Notes: generated from the letters alone by a model not told the origin. Counted from the first letter of the stretch, positions 10,483 to 23,029 are shown. The stretch is 36,444 nucleotides of DNA from Trachelipus rathkii (GCA_015478945.1 JABUQX010088408.1:1-36444), one strand, 5' to 3'. A program made the numbers and translations.

Positions 10483-12245
10483 AGAGACAGTAAGAAGCCA
10501 CATGGGCCTGTCGAGACTATCCCAGTCAACCCACTAACCAAAACATGCTCATGCAAAATCCACAAAGCAGCCCTAGGGCTTGTCAAATTTAATGTAACTA
10601 CAAATCCACCAATTTGGGTTAGTAAAAACTAATGAATATATATATGATACCCAAACATCCACATGCATTAATAACTAAGTTAATGGTCACGGATAGACAT
10701 TTCAATTCTACATTAATAATTACTGTAATATACAGTACCTATCCAACCCTTTCTTAAATTGTTTGCAATCTAAGTCACACTCAAACAACCTCCTGTGGCA
10801 GACATTCCCAAAATTTAAAGGTTATATGTTAAATCATAATTGTTGTTCCAGCTTCTATGCTTTCCTTAATTAATTTTCTTATTATGCCCCTGGTCACCTG
10901 TCCATCCTCTACTATGAAAAATTTATTGGGTCTCTGTATTATCAATAGATGTAAATCTTTGTAGACTTGTATCATGTCCCCTCTGAGAAATCGCCTTCTA
11001 CCGAAAACATTCCTAACTCCTTCAGCTTCTCCCTTATAGCTCTTACCCTCAAACCCAGAAATCACCCTTGTTTGACCTACGTTGCACTCGCTCTAGCCAT
11101 ATCTAAGCCTTCTTTAAATAAGGGGCCCAAAACTTGTGCACAATACTCTATTTATTACCTAGCATAGCTATTAATACAGTTTAACTTATAACTTCCTTGC
11201 CTCTTGTAAACAACATTGCGATTTTATTTATGCCCAGCATCTTATAAGCTTTATTTCTAGCTTCCAAACACTGATTAGCTACTTTCAAATTACTTGTTAA
11301 TAATACACCTAATCTTTTACAACCACCAACCACATCACCAATTCATATGTAGTTAAACTTTTATTTAAGTAACCTAGATGAAGAACCTTACACCTTTAAC
11401 TATTAAAATTCATTTGCACTTATCTGGCCCACCCAAGAAGTTTTCAAGATCATTTTGAATCTTATACATCCTTCACTATTGCTAACTGTGGTGGCCACTT
11501 TTGTTATCATCTGCAAAACTTAGAAAAACCTGCATTTAAGTCCCTGTCCTAATCATTTATATATAATGTAAGGAATAATAGTGGCCTCAACACTGAACCC
11601 TGTGGGAACACCACTCTTCACTATTTCCAATAATGATTTATTGCCATTTAGTTGTACACACTTTCTATTTCGCAACCACTCTTAATCCAACCATGTAACC
11701 ACTCCACCTATACCAACATTGCAATAACTTCTTTCATCAAGCCTTAATGTGGGAACCTTTTCAAAGCTTGCCTAAAGTCTAAAATATATAATATCACTGG
11801 ATCTCCTCAGTCAATGCATTCAGTAATGTATTCCATAAATTCTAAAAGGTTTGTCTGACATGACCTACCCTTTCTGAAACCATGGTGGACTCATAACAAC
11901 ACCTTGTTTTATCTTCCTAAATATTCCTCTCCTATGCCTTTCATTAACTTTCCAGAACCTTTACCACCAGAGATGTTAAGCTAACTGGCCTATAATTTCC
12001 CAAATCTTCCTTACTACCTTTCTTATAAATAAGCACAACATATGCTGTTTTCCAGTCATCTGGTACCTCACCAAATGTTATAGATCGCTTAAAAATCAAA
12101 TACAGTGCCTTAGCAATGCTGGTACTACCCTTTTTCAGAATTCTACCATATATATATACCATCAGGGCCTGCAGCTTTACTTGGATCAATATGATCTAAT
12201 AAACGTTTAATATCTTTTACATCAAATTCAAATTCTGTAAGTCTA
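10483..12245 (-). mobile_element. CR1-like retrotransposon, copy B (5'-truncated)
   Basis: Second minus-strand copy, about 1.76 kb, collinear with 7670-9480 of copy A. It contains RT and 3' untranslated region only. The 5' break at about 12245 adjoins a family P repeat. The 3' end at about 10483 touches the 5' end of copy A directly. It has many single-base differences and indels relative to copy A, so they are not a recent tandem duplication. Confidence 0.85.
11040..12245 (-). pseudogene. CR1 reverse transcriptase domain, copy B, decayed
   Basis: The minus-strand frame at 12189-11944 reads through SITFGEVPDDWKTAYVVLI and then GNYRPVSLTSLVVKVLE, the classic N-terminal RT motifs of CR1/jockey-type elements. 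Further on are an SGVPQGSVL-like motif broken by a one-base deletion at about 11613-11579, a PLLF segment and FADD at 11527-11516. This is the best direct evidence for the family in the window. It is fragmented by stops and frameshifts and so not functional. Confidence 0.88.
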
Positions 12246-12254
12246 TGGATCAAA

Positions 12255-12410
12255 AATTAAAAGTCTATGGGAGTTTTAATAACTTTGAATTCTGTAACTT
12301 TTTTTCCTAAAGAGAGGAACGATTTTCATTTTCATTATTCATTATTATTTTTTTAGAGTATTTCCTGTGATTTTTAAAAAAATCGGGGGTGACACCCCTC
12401 TGCACAAATA
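12255..12410 (+). repeat. Family P dispersed repeat, plus copy
   Basis: Matches 6480-6635 in order: CTATGGGAGTTTTAAT, CTGTAACTTTTTTTCC, TAAAGAGAGG, TTCATTATTATTTTTTTAGA and AATCGGGGGTGACA. It abuts the truncated 5' end of CR1 copy B, so the CR1 may have inserted into or beside it. Confidence 0.8.
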
Positions 12411-12469
12411 CCGAAAACCCTATGGAATTATTATAAACAATTACTGAATTTTGTAAGAAACAAAAAATA

Positions 12470-12610
12470 TAGAGCATAGAAAGCCATATGGGCCTATTTA
12501 AATTGTTCTACTCAAACTAGAGTAGATAGGCCCAATTGCCCAACATGCTCATTCAAAACCCACAATATGCCCTAGGGCTAGTCAATAGTGTACACCACCA
12601 TCTAGACTGC
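12470..12610 (-). mobile_element. CR1 3'-end fragment, copy C
   Basis: Only the terminal part of the element is present: GAAAGCCATATGGGCCTATT, CAACATGCTCATTCAAAA and GCCCTAGGGCTAGTCAA match the 3' regions of copies A and B. Severe 5' truncation is normal for this class. Confidence 0.7.
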
Positions 12611-12692
12611 CACTAAAGCAAAAACTATTGTTAAGGTATTTGCTAATCACATTACAGCTTTAATAAGTTTGTCATACTAGTAGTGCAAGCAG

Positions 12693-12960
12693 TTTTTTTT
12701 TTTTTTTTTTTTTTGAATGGTAAGTTGGTAACCCCTCCATACGGACCAAAGCCTGCATGAAGAGGCTGAGCAAAGGACCACTGAGGGTGGATTTCAATAA
12801 AATTTCCCCCTTTCCGATTACCTACCAGCCAGCACCAAGTGTGCAGTGTTACACAACTCAATGATTCCTAAATCTCCATCCCCTCATATTTACACGACTT
12901 TGTATCTATAGGGGAGAACTGTCACTCACTTATTTAGAGTTCTTATGATACAGGTGGGTA
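12693..12960 (-). mobile_element. Poly(A)-tailed retroposon, minus strand
   Basis: A 22-base T run at 12693-12714 is the poly(A) tail of a minus-strand insert. The body upstream of the tail is balanced in composition, unlike its surroundings, and includes GGTGCTGGCTGGTAGG and CAGCCTCTTCATGCAGGC on the minus strand. I cannot place its 5' end or family. A SINE or processed transcript is likely. The 69-codon minus frame through it includes the translated tail and is not a gene. Confidence 0.5.
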
Positions 12961-13990
12961 ACATGCCGGGCGAGAGTCTTCAGAAAGCTCCAGTCACAAA
13001 GACAAACATTGGACTCTAGCGCCATCCTTATGTTAGAGACTGTTATTGCTGGAATGTTTCCTGCGACTGTCTTTTCAAGAAGCTCAATTTGTTTGGGTTT
13101 GTTTGGGTTTGTCCGGTTTTCTTTGTCAACTTATTTATGTTAGGTGTAGAGGTGAGATTATTATTTGTGTATATATATACAGGTATTGATGTTATGGTAT
13201 TATAAGTATGGTTTTATTTATTAGTTTTAATAGTTTGTTACGCTTGCACAGATGAACTAATTTAACGTATGGATATAGTTATGGGTGGCAGGTGTTATTG
13301 TAGAGTTTAATATATATATTGATATATAGTAGAGAGACCGTAGGGACAAGGTAAGTATATGAAAAGGAGTTCTCATTTATTGATATATGTATTCACAATA
13401 TATGTATATTGACTCGGAGTTCTTGATTATCCTGCCTCCCACCTTAGTTTTTATCTGTCATTATTATTATTTGACGTATTGAGGAGCATTTTGCTGATTT
13501 GTATGAATTCGAACACATGCATAAAATTGAGAGGTGAATAAGTGGGCTAAATGTGCGAAATTAAAACTCTTTGTTATTGAGAGCAGGTCTGTTCAACAGC
13601 GCTTCTTAAAAAGATTTATTAAAAAAAAAAAAATAGTGTCAAGATTAAATCTTTGAAAATCTAGTTTCTGAACTCTTGATAGGTTAAGTTAAAGCAGTCG
13701 AGGTTTCTAAATGTATTATTTTTGTAATATTTAATAACGAGCTATTTGTAAACGAACTAAATAGCTTCCTGAATCATTCTGGTGTCATTAATACTATTGT
13801 TATTTGGTTACTAAAATGCTTATTATTGGAGTTTTATTTTTATTATGCACTCTTGTCGAGTTGGTTGTTTTTGAATAGGAAAGAGAGTATATTGAAACAG
13901 TCATCTTCAAACAGCCTCATTTATGTTTTCTTCATATGACCTTTGGAGTACAATGTTAATAAGTTTAGTAAATAAAATAATTATATGGCT
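12960..13990. other. Intergenic sequence with a small TTTGTTTGGG repeat
   Basis: Mixed then AT-rich DNA. A short tandem of TTTGTTTGGG units lies at about 13089-13115 and an A run at 13621-13633. No gene recognised. Confidence 0.55.
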
Positions 13991-16900
13991 TCAACTTACC
14001 TGATGAGCGATGGTGATCATGATGCCTATTATTATTATATGATGTTATTTGCTCTGGTATGGATCAGAGCCAGACCTTTTAGGATATTGGTAGAGGTGTA
14101 TTTATGGGTTATATTTTTATGTTCTGTTTTTGATAGTGTAATTGGGAGTGTATATTTTTTGGGTTGTGAGTTTATATGTGTTGTAGGCATTTATTATTTG
14201 ATTTGTTGGTTTGTGGTTGTGAGTGTTTTTGGTTAGCGGGTTTTTAGGCGGTGTGGGTTTTTGTAGATAGTGGTAACATTTAGCTATTTGTGTGCTGTAG
14301 GTTTGAGTAGGTTATTATATTTATGATTAGGTGTAATGGGTATATTGTATATTTGTTTTGTTTGTGTAGTAGTTGAGGTTTTATGATATTATATTTGGGT
14401 TAGTGTTGGGAAGGGGTGTTTGTGGGTATTTGGGAGTGCTTTTATTGTTATGTTGATGTAGGAATATTAGTTTTTATTGGTGAAGATACGCTGGTGTTGA
14501 TTTAGATTGAATATTAGTTTATTGTATGTTTTGATTGATATACTAATCATGATGATGTAAAATTTTCGCTTCTGAGAGGAGTATGATGCGTGATTAGAGG
14601 GAGTTACGATGAGAGAGAGAATTTTATTATTGATACTAGAGAATATCAAGAGGTATCTGTAGATGCTTATAAGCGTGCAACAGAGATGATCGTATTCTTT
14701 CTTTCGCTCGGAGGAGATACTTGCGTTAAATGTTCGCTTTTGAGACATTAGATATGTGTCTCTATATTTTCTCGGGAGATTGTTTTACGTGGATTAGCAC
14801 GAAATTTGAAATTGTGCAGTAGTTGGAAAACAAAGCGGGTGTTGGTTTCGTTGTAGTTAAGGCGAGTATCCGCATAGGTTTGTGAGTATGAGGTTGAGTA
14901 GCTGTTTCTTGGACGCCGGTTCGAATGTGTTACATACATCATTTCTCGCTCTCATGACAATAATGGAGATATAGGGTTGGCATGTGTTTTTTATTAATGT
15001 TCTGCATATTCCTGTGTGCGTGACATCATTTTGATCTTATAGTCTTATAAATTGTATGTTGAGAGCGTGTGTTTTTTCATGTATAATTATTATAAGGGTA
15101 TTTCGCGAGGGTGATTTAGTTATAGATATGAGTGATGAGTGATATGCTAGAGTTAATTTCGGTGTAAATATTAATTGTCCGTTATGTCTCAGAGTAGTAT
15201 GTTAGAGTAATTATTATATAGAATTGTGATTAGAGAGTAGGCACACTAATTCTTGCTAAGTTTCATTAGAATATTGGTGGTTGTCGAGCGAAAGTGGTTT
15301 ACCGTTGCAACACTTTGAGGTTGGTCAGTCCGACAGAAGCCGCCCCATGTATAATATAAGATATAGATATATAGATGTGTATGCGCGCTTCCGTGATATA
15401 TCCATTTTTGTAGTTAGTTAGTTATTTAAAAGTTACTTATTTTATTGAGTTCTGTGTTGAAGTAGATTATTATTTGATTGATTATGATGTTTTAGTGTAA
15501 GTTTATCTATTTTAGGAAGCTGGTTGTTGGTAGGATAGTTTGTGAGGTTTTTTGTATATGAGGTTGTTTTTAATTTATTGTATGTTAGTACTAATGTATG
15601 AAATATGTAGTAATGATTAGTATTATTTGTGTTTATATGTATATGTATTTAGTTTTATTGTTATACCTTTTCATCTGATTTCATAGTTAGTGGTTTTATG
15701 TTAATTACGCGGTTCTACTTAAGGTTTTTGAGTGGATGATTATGGGATTGTATATTTATTGTTAAGTTGAGTTATTTTAATTTGTGCTTGTGTAGGTTAA
15801 TAGTATATTATTATATTTGATATCTTGATATGAGGTGTTTTATTGTTCTTTTAATAGAGATTATATTATATGTTATAGTGGTTTTATATAGTTATTTATT
15901 GTCGATTTTTATTGGTTATGAGGGGGATGTTGAGGTTTATTATTATTTTATGTTACTATTTTAGCAACTAATTATCCGTATGCAGATATTATGAGGTATT
16001 ATTTATTTATTTATTAGATTGTTTGAGTTCTGGTCCAAGTAGAGAAGATATAAATAAAGTTTTAGTAATTGAAAGTTTTATCAGATTGTCTGGAGAAAAC
16101 ACCAATAAGACTTTCTAAGTTAATTTCGTCTTTATAATTGTTCGTTTGTTGTATGTCGCGAGTTGTCTGTGATGTATATCTTGTTCGAGCGATCAGTAAT
16201 GAATATTTATTTGAGGTGAGGAATCCGATACGTATGGCCTGCAGTGTTCGAGCGTTGATCGTGGTTTTGTTTGGTTAGTGCTTATTAGTCTGGATACAGA
16301 GCGTCATTTATATGGTTGGCTCTAGTTTTTTTGCTGTTTAGGTTTGCGGTTGTTCTCGTCTCCTCTGCATTTTGGGGAATCTGTGTCAATATTAATAGAT
16401 ATGTTTTACTTTGCAGCTATTTTTCCGAATGGATGAATTTGAAGTTGAATGACATTGAGACAGTAGCTTAAGAGTAATATCGTGTTATAGCGTAAGCCGT
16501 GGAATGTGATCAGTAGCTTATGATCAATATTTTTGATTGTGCAGAGAAGTTGTCTCGTGAAATCTTTCTTTTAATATTGGAGTTTATGTTGGTGTATATA
16601 AGGGGGAAGTATTGTTAATATACGATGAGTAGTGAGTAGTTTCGTGCTATTCGTGCTCTTCGTTGGACGTATGTACTTCGTATACTGTGTGTCGATAAAA
16701 TATCGGATTGTGATTAAGAGTTTCGAGAGTGCTTCTTGTCGTTTGGTATTTTGCTTATATGTATATTCTTCTTTGGTGTGTGTAGGGGTATGTTATTTGT
16801 ATTTCGTTGTGTATTGTCGGGAGTCTCACTTGATAGGTCCTTTGCTCTAGTTTTTTTTCAGTTTGTGGCATGAGATTGGCTTAGAGCGCTGTTGTGCAAT

Positions 16901-17689
16901 TGCTAAATGATGGTGAAAGAAGTTGTTTTCAGTGTTTGCGAGATTGTTTTTTGCGTTGAAAGAGTCTTTTCAAAACAAACTATCACAGTTTCTATAGTAG
17001 TATGTAAGTTCGGTGTTACATGGTGGTCATTATTTTATTTGGAGTATGTACATATTGGATCAAGTGACGGCTACTTGGTGATTGGGGTTATTGTTAATTT
17101 CTCAATATGTAGTATATTAGAGTATGTTAGTATTGAGGTTTTCATGAAATCTTATCTGGTGATTAAGCGATAATTTGTGTGCTTGCTAGTTTATGGTTTC
17201 TAGTTTCATCTGTGAGTTTTTTATTGATTAAATTATAGATTTTGAATGTTATTCGTTTAATCGCAGTTTTATCAAGGCTTCTCTTTCGTTATAATGACTT
17301 TAAACAGAATGCTCTAATAAATTAATCTAGGTCGTAGACAGAGAAAACTGTTTTTGAACTCTTTCCAACTAAAAACTTGGTTTCATTCACAACTCTTTTG
17401 TTTGGTAAAATGGAGTAGTTCATGAGATAATGTCTTATAAGGATTATGTATCGATTGCGAGGTTACGGACGTAGGGTGTTTATTGCGAGCGTTTAGATGT
17501 TGTAAGAGTTAACAAATTGTCGTGAGCTCGACTGGTCGTTGCTTATTGTTGTGCTTGTGTTGTGTATGATCGTCTTCTCAGTTTTGTATAGGTCTCTAAG
17601 TTATGTACTTTCGTCATTGTTTAAATTATACTGGATTACTAAGTTACTTACTTGGTGATGTTGGTATTAAAGGAATATTATTTGCAGAT

Positions 17690-18065
17690 TTATGGAGATT
17701 GTGCTATATGGAACGACACACAGGTTTGCTTTGTGTGTGTTGGGTGTGTCTTATATGTTTTGTCGACACGCTACGCCTCCACAATGAACCACATCAGTAC
17801 ACACACTACTATCTATCAGCACATTCTTCCACCACACAGGTTGTTGACTGTTTGTATGATTTGGGTGTTTTGTAGGGAGCGTGTTGGGATTTTCACTATC
17901 GTACACACACAGTGTTTTAATTTGTGCGCGTGTACGCGTCAGTATTCATCTACTATGCCTATCACGCACACACACTATGCTATGTTGTGTTTTTGTTTCT
18001 ATGTCTCATACACAGCATCACCGTTAGACACTCTCTCTCTGCGTTTCAGTCTCATACACTATGAA
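17690..18065. repeat. Degenerate CA/GT-rich patch
   Basis: Repeated ACACAC and GTGTGT pieces, for example at 17717-17724, 17800-17808, 17903-17910 and 17965-17972, with CG-containing interludes. Two overlapping plus frames (90 and 141 codons) pass through it but are Cys/His/Thr-rich and resemble no family. Confidence 0.5.
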
Positions 18066-18464
18066 GGTATAGAATAAGGTATTTGATTAGGTGGGAGTGT
18101 ATTTTGGGTTTATATATTATTTGGATTAAGTGGTTTTTAATAATTATGTTTTGATGATAAATAAGTGTTTTTTATTAATTTGGTTGATGTTATTATTATA
18201 GCTTTTTTTATTTTAGGTAGCTATTATTTTTAGTATTGAGTTGTATTTGGGATTACTATAATAATGGTTATTGAGCTAGAGGGTATGTTGTTAGTTGTTT
18301 GTGAGGTATGGTTGTTGTTTATTTGTGGTGTGAGGGGTAGAATGGTTTATTTCATGTTATATTATGGTTCTAATAACTGTAGATATTTGAGGGATTTTAT
18401 TCTGTTTATTACTTTATGTTATGTTGAGATATTACTGAGTTTTATTGGTATTATTGATATTCGG

Positions 18465-18620
18465 GGTATAAAATGGAGTTTATTGGCGAGATCAGTGTCA
18501 GGAAGCATCTTTGGAGTCAAGGCTATGGACGGTGAGATCCCGCCGGCCAGTATGTGTGGAGTGATGGTGTCTCGTGTTCCACGAAAGGTGTGTGAAGCAG
18601 TGGTATTAGGCAATTGTTTA
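18465..18620. other. Balanced-composition island, possible exon or insertion
   Basis: About 150 bp with ordinary GC content inside the C-poor block, including GAGATCCCGCCGGCCAG at 18533-18549. It is open on both strands. The plus frame reads ...MDGEIPPASMCGVMVSR... and the minus frame ...TPHILAGGISPSIALTPK.... A donor-like ACG/GTGAGA occurs at 18527-18535. I recognise neither translation. Confidence 0.3.
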
Positions 18621-19149
18621 TTTGGTGATTTTTTTGTGATTTTTTAAAAAAAGAATACAATTTTTTTTATTGTATTTTTTGATTTTTTTGGTTTGTGATT
18701 TTGGAGTTTTTGTGATGCGTTAAGCCGTCAACGTGAGAAATATATTATGGCGGTGTTGTGTGGTCATATGTTATGTTGCAAAATATTAATCGGTGTGAGC
18801 TGTTTACACAGTGTGTCGTAAAAAGAATAGATTAGAGAATGATATGAATAAAAAACTACAATAGCTTACAGCGAGAATTATATAGATGTTACAGTTTATT
18901 TTTGAGTATAGTCCGGTGAGAGAATTTTATCTTTATATATAATCCAATAAAGTTGTAAAAAGAGAATATAATATTAAATAATATGAGAAGATTGTAATGG
19001 ACTTTTATTAGGGGAGTGTGTATGATTGAGAGGTACCATCTAATTTAGAGAGACCTTGTTTTTGTGGCTTACATGATCGTTATAATAATAAATGTGACTT
19101 TCTTTTTAATATTTTGCGTGTTTGTTTTTATCTTTATAAGATTGAGTCC

Positions 19150-19412
19150 TCCAGTGGGGTGCATACCGGCACGCGATGCTAGTGAGTCGGGGTCTGTCGT
19201 CGGCCTTTGGACTCGTGAACTATCTGCGAGTATACTATCAGTATTCCCGTCGCGCCTCCTGGGGAGGGTCTCCGGAACCCGTTATGTTGTAATGTTGTTT
19301 GATATGTTTGTTTTGGGTGTCGCGGGGGTTTCCGTGGTCCCTCCTCCGGTGCCGCGTAGCGGGGTACTGTATTATAAGCGTCCCTGTGTTCCGTCGGCGT
19401 CGATGTCTCCCT
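19150..19412 (+). mobile_element. Family G GC-rich repeat, locus B
   Basis: Begins with GAGTCGGGGTCTGTCGTCGG and a GGACTCGTGAAC segment, then CCGGAACCC (19272-19280), a T/G-rich loop, and GTGTCGCGGGGGTTTCCG (19317-19334). It ends with GCGTCCCTGTG and CCGTCGGCGTCGA. The order matches 28190-28390. The loop here is longer than in other copies. CCGGAACCC can still pair with GGGTTTCCG, with one bulge. A plus frame of 157 codons crosses it but its protein is not recognisable. Confidence 0.65.
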
Positions 19413-19539
19413 ACATTTGTCTTGCGGTGTGTTATATAGCCGTAGTCTACAAATTTATATTCATATTGGTTATTATATATATAATATTTATATGTGTTAT
19501 AGGATATAAATCTTTGTATATATTTATGTTGTGTTGATG

Positions 19540-20150
19540 GTTTGTTGTATAGTTGAGGAGATAGTAGCTTAGTGTTGGATAGTTATGGGGAGGGTTGATT
19601 GAGTATGCTGATTACTAGTAGTTATGCTATATAGTGGAGTTTTTGTTGTGGGGTTTTTTGTTTGTTGTTGTGTAGGGTTTTTTTTTTGTTGTTTGTTGTT
19701 GTTGTTGGTTTTGGATGGGAGATGTATGTTTATAGCGTGTGTTTGGGAGTTGTTTTTGTGGATGGTCTGATGTTGCGTTTTTTGGTGTGTGTAGGTGTTT
19801 AGATGTTACTTTTTGAGGTGTTTTGTTTTTTTGTTTATGTTAGATGGGTTTAGTTTTGGGTTGTATTTTTGGCGTTTTGGGAGATTTATTTGCGGGTGTT
19901 TTTTTGTGTTGTGTGGTGTTTTTTTTTTTCTATTGGGTTATTTAGTTTTATTGTTTTTTCTGGTTTGTGTTTTGTGATGGCGGGTTGATGGTTTTTTGTA
20001 GTTGTTTTCTTTGTTTGTGTGGTAGAAGTTTTTTTGTGGTGGTGCTTGGCGGTTCTTCTTTATTGTTGTGTTGTGTTTTTGGTTGTGTGGATAACGTTTC
20101 TTGTGTTTTTGGGTTGGTTTGAATGGGTGTGTGGGTATTTTGTTTTTCAC
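19540..20150. repeat. Extreme TTG/TG low-complexity tract
   Basis: Mostly T and G on the plus strand, with TTG triplet runs at about 19684-19710 and T runs. Frames here are composition artefacts on both strands. Confidence 0.75.
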
Positions 20151-21260
20151 CTTTCCTCAGAGTAGGCTGGTTAAGCTCTTTTCGTTTTGTGTTTTGGTAT
20201 CTGCTCCTTGCAAGAATTTTGGAAAAATGGTTGCTGTGGTCTGGCGTATATTGGGGTTAGTTCAGGAGGACATACGTTCAACTGGTGCAAAGGAATGTAG
20301 TGTAGTATTGTATGTTATGAGATATTTAGAAAATCGCTAACTAATAGTAAAGGATAAGATTAGAAAGGAGAAAGGTTATATCGATTATCGGGAAGGCTGA
20401 AAATATTAAATGACGTATTACATCATGTAGTTAAATTTGAAATTGTCAGAGTATAGAAAAAGAATGGATATTTATGCATAATGGCACAAAATAAATGTTT
20501 CTCCATTATTCCAAAAAGTGCATCAAACTCATTTGAAAGTTTCTTTTTGTTTCTAGCTCGTGTGATGTTTTTTTCTAGATAGTAATATCGAATACTTAAG
20601 GTGTAGGTTTTTGTTTTTAATGAAGGTTTGTATTAGAGTAGGTTTTATAATATTGTTTCTAAGGTCTATTTATCAATAGTAAAATAATGGATGTGGAATT
20701 CTGAAATATTCATCATTATTAGTTTAGCTTGAAGATATTTGGTTATTGGACGGAGATGATGTTTTATGGCCGTTATTTTAATTTTTATGTTCCATTTGTA
20801 TTTTGTTTGTTTTTGGTCCTTTGTGGTGTCGTCTTTCCGGAATCATTGTTTTACATTGTAATAAGTAATAACAGTGATTACTTTTATCTTATTTATTATA
20901 GTATTTATTATACTATTGTTAGGTATGGATTTACTTAGTTATATATTATTGGGTTATTATGTTTTTTGTATGAGGTGTATGTGAGTGAGTTTTTTGTATA
21001 GATGAGATTTTTTAGTGTATGTGTATATGTAGTAGTTTTTATTTTTATTGTTATTGTGTTATATTAATATATGAGTGATTCATTTGTTTATTTGTGTATT
21101 ATAGTTGTAGTGGTTGCGTATATTTTGGGTCTTGGTTATTTATGTATGTATATATGAAGTATTATGTATGAGTTATTTTTGTGAGCTAGATGTATTTTAT
21201 TATGGCGATTAGTGATTGTTAGTGAGGTATGTCAGTTGTTGGTGGTTCTATTCGACTTCT
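20150..21260. other. Mixed to T-rich sequence, no gene
   Basis: A more balanced stretch at 20150-20560 followed by T-rich sequence. Two plus frames of 79 and 69 codons show no motif. Confidence 0.5.
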
Positions 21261-21263
21261 GGA

Positions 21264-21430
21264 AAGTCAGGGAAGTGTCAGGGATAGGTAGTGTGCCAGT
21301 GAAGAAAGGATATATTTTGTTGTTTTTCATGGTGAAAGTGTTCAGGGAAACGTTTTTGACGAATGATAGTGTCTGAAATTGAGTCGATGGGAAGAGTTCA
21401 ATATAATAAGGAAATTGTCAGGGAAATTTG
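21264..21430 (+). repeat. Scattered GTCAGGGAA-core repeat
   Basis: The core occurs four times in about 165 bp: GTCAGGGAA at 21266-21274, GTCAGGGA at 21277-21284, TTCAGGGAAA at 21341-21350 and GTCAGGGAAATTT at 21417-21429. Spacing is irregular. I read it as a decayed copy of a repetitive element with internal short repeats. Confidence 0.6.
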
Positions 21431-23029
21431 TTAGAAATATTCATAAACCATATGAAGAAATGATCCTGGACCAAAGTTGCAATAAATTTTTGTTTTTATA
21501 TTTTTTTTGGCCTAGGAGTCTTTGTAATTATTTGGTGTGTTGGATGTTGTGGAATAAGGATGGATGTTATTTTTGTTGAGTAATGGTTGATATTTTGGAA
21601 AGGGATGGTTGATTGGTATTATTGTATTATTTCATTTTCATAGATTCATATTTTCTAGGTTCGCTAGTTATGAAGGAAAAACAGTTTGTAGGTGCAGCTT
21701 ATTTTAGGCCTACTTAGTTATTTTCGGTTTTCTCTTATTGCTACTTTGTTATTACGGTTGTTTTGTCCGTAGTACGGTGGTCAGGTTTTTTTGGCGCTTT
21801 TTCGATTGTTTTGAAGTGGATTGGGGTTATTTAATGGGTTTGGATTGTGTTGTTTAGACTGGGTAGTGAACTGGCTTATTGACTGGTAATTTTCTGTTAT
21901 TATCTTTTTTGGTGCTTTTTTGGATTGGGAGGTAAGATTTTTGAGTTGTGTTGTTTTTGGTTTTTTTAGATTGGTGTTTGGTTAGTCGGAGGGGTTGATT
22001 TGTGCGTATTTTTTTATGGTGCAGTTGGTTTTGTAAAGTATTATTATTTATTTTATTAAAATTTGACGTTCTAAACAAATTATTAAAGAAATCAACTTTA
22101 GGAGCTGGACCAGTGGTTTGGGATTATTGTTCTGTCAAAACTGAAGTTCGCATTCAGATGGTTTTATGCTAGGTAGGTTTTGGTGGGTTTTAAGTTGGTT
22201 AGTTAGCTATTGAGGATAGTTCCAGTTTTATGGCATTATCTTGAGGATTTAGTGGATGGTGTATAAGAAGGCTGGTGTTGTAGATCTATGAGTGCTTTTT
22301 TTTCTTATACTATGGGGGTACTTTTTTGGTTGCCAAGTTCCGTGAGAAGGTTTTCGTACTATTTCGATATTGTAGGGGGAATACGGTCTATTTGATAGTT
22401 TTTCATCAAGATCTTCAGGGCATTGGACCATACGCGCAGTTTGTGCATGGTTTTGAAGAAACGTTTGTTGTTCTTTGGTTAGTTGTTTCTAAAGTAGTGT
22501 TTAATATTATTTTCAAAGTATTGTTTATTTTATGAGGAGGTATGGTTTCTTTAACAGAAATTGTCATACTTACGCCATTTACCATACTTACGTCTGATCA
22601 TTACTCTCACCGCTTTTAATGACTCTGCAGTGTTCTATTTAACTGCCTACCAAACTCAGTTATCAATCAGGGGTCGTTACACTCTTTTTTTTGCTTATTA
22701 TATTGTCAACAGGAGATACAGTTTGTATTTTTTTGGTGTTGGGGGTTTAGTTTTACAGATCTGAAGTGTAGTGCTGTTTGGTGGGCTTTTGGTTCGAATT
22801 TTGGCCTTGGATTTTTGGGTTGGTTATTTGGGTGGTCCGTGGAGTTCGTGCTGGGACTACTATTATTCATTAGACTTAAGTTGTATGATGTGCTTGCTAC
22901 AGGTTAGTTTGGGTGTTAGAGCTACCTGATGGCCTTTTTTTTGTGCCCATGGTTTTTTGTTATTTATCTTTTCAGGGGCGGATGACCTTTTCATGGAAGG
23001 AATTACTGTTATATTTGTTGGTATATATT

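Noticed and set aside
14905..14930. CCGGTTCGAATG, similar to a tRNA B box
   Set aside because: No matching A box or cloverleaf pairing upstream.
14467..14942. Two abutting minus frames (93 and 64 codons) with stop and start overlapping at 14748
   Set aside because: An overlapping stop/start suggests bacterial-style coupling but the setting is a eukaryotic repeat region, and both frames are Asn/Ser/Thr-rich as expected from the local skew.
17652..18077. 141-codon plus-strand frame
   Set aside because: It runs through degenerate CA/GT repeats and overlaps another frame of similar quality.
19064..19537. 157-codon plus-strand frame
   Set aside because: Its middle is a family G repeat whose reading frame is not conserved in other copies, and its ends are T-rich.
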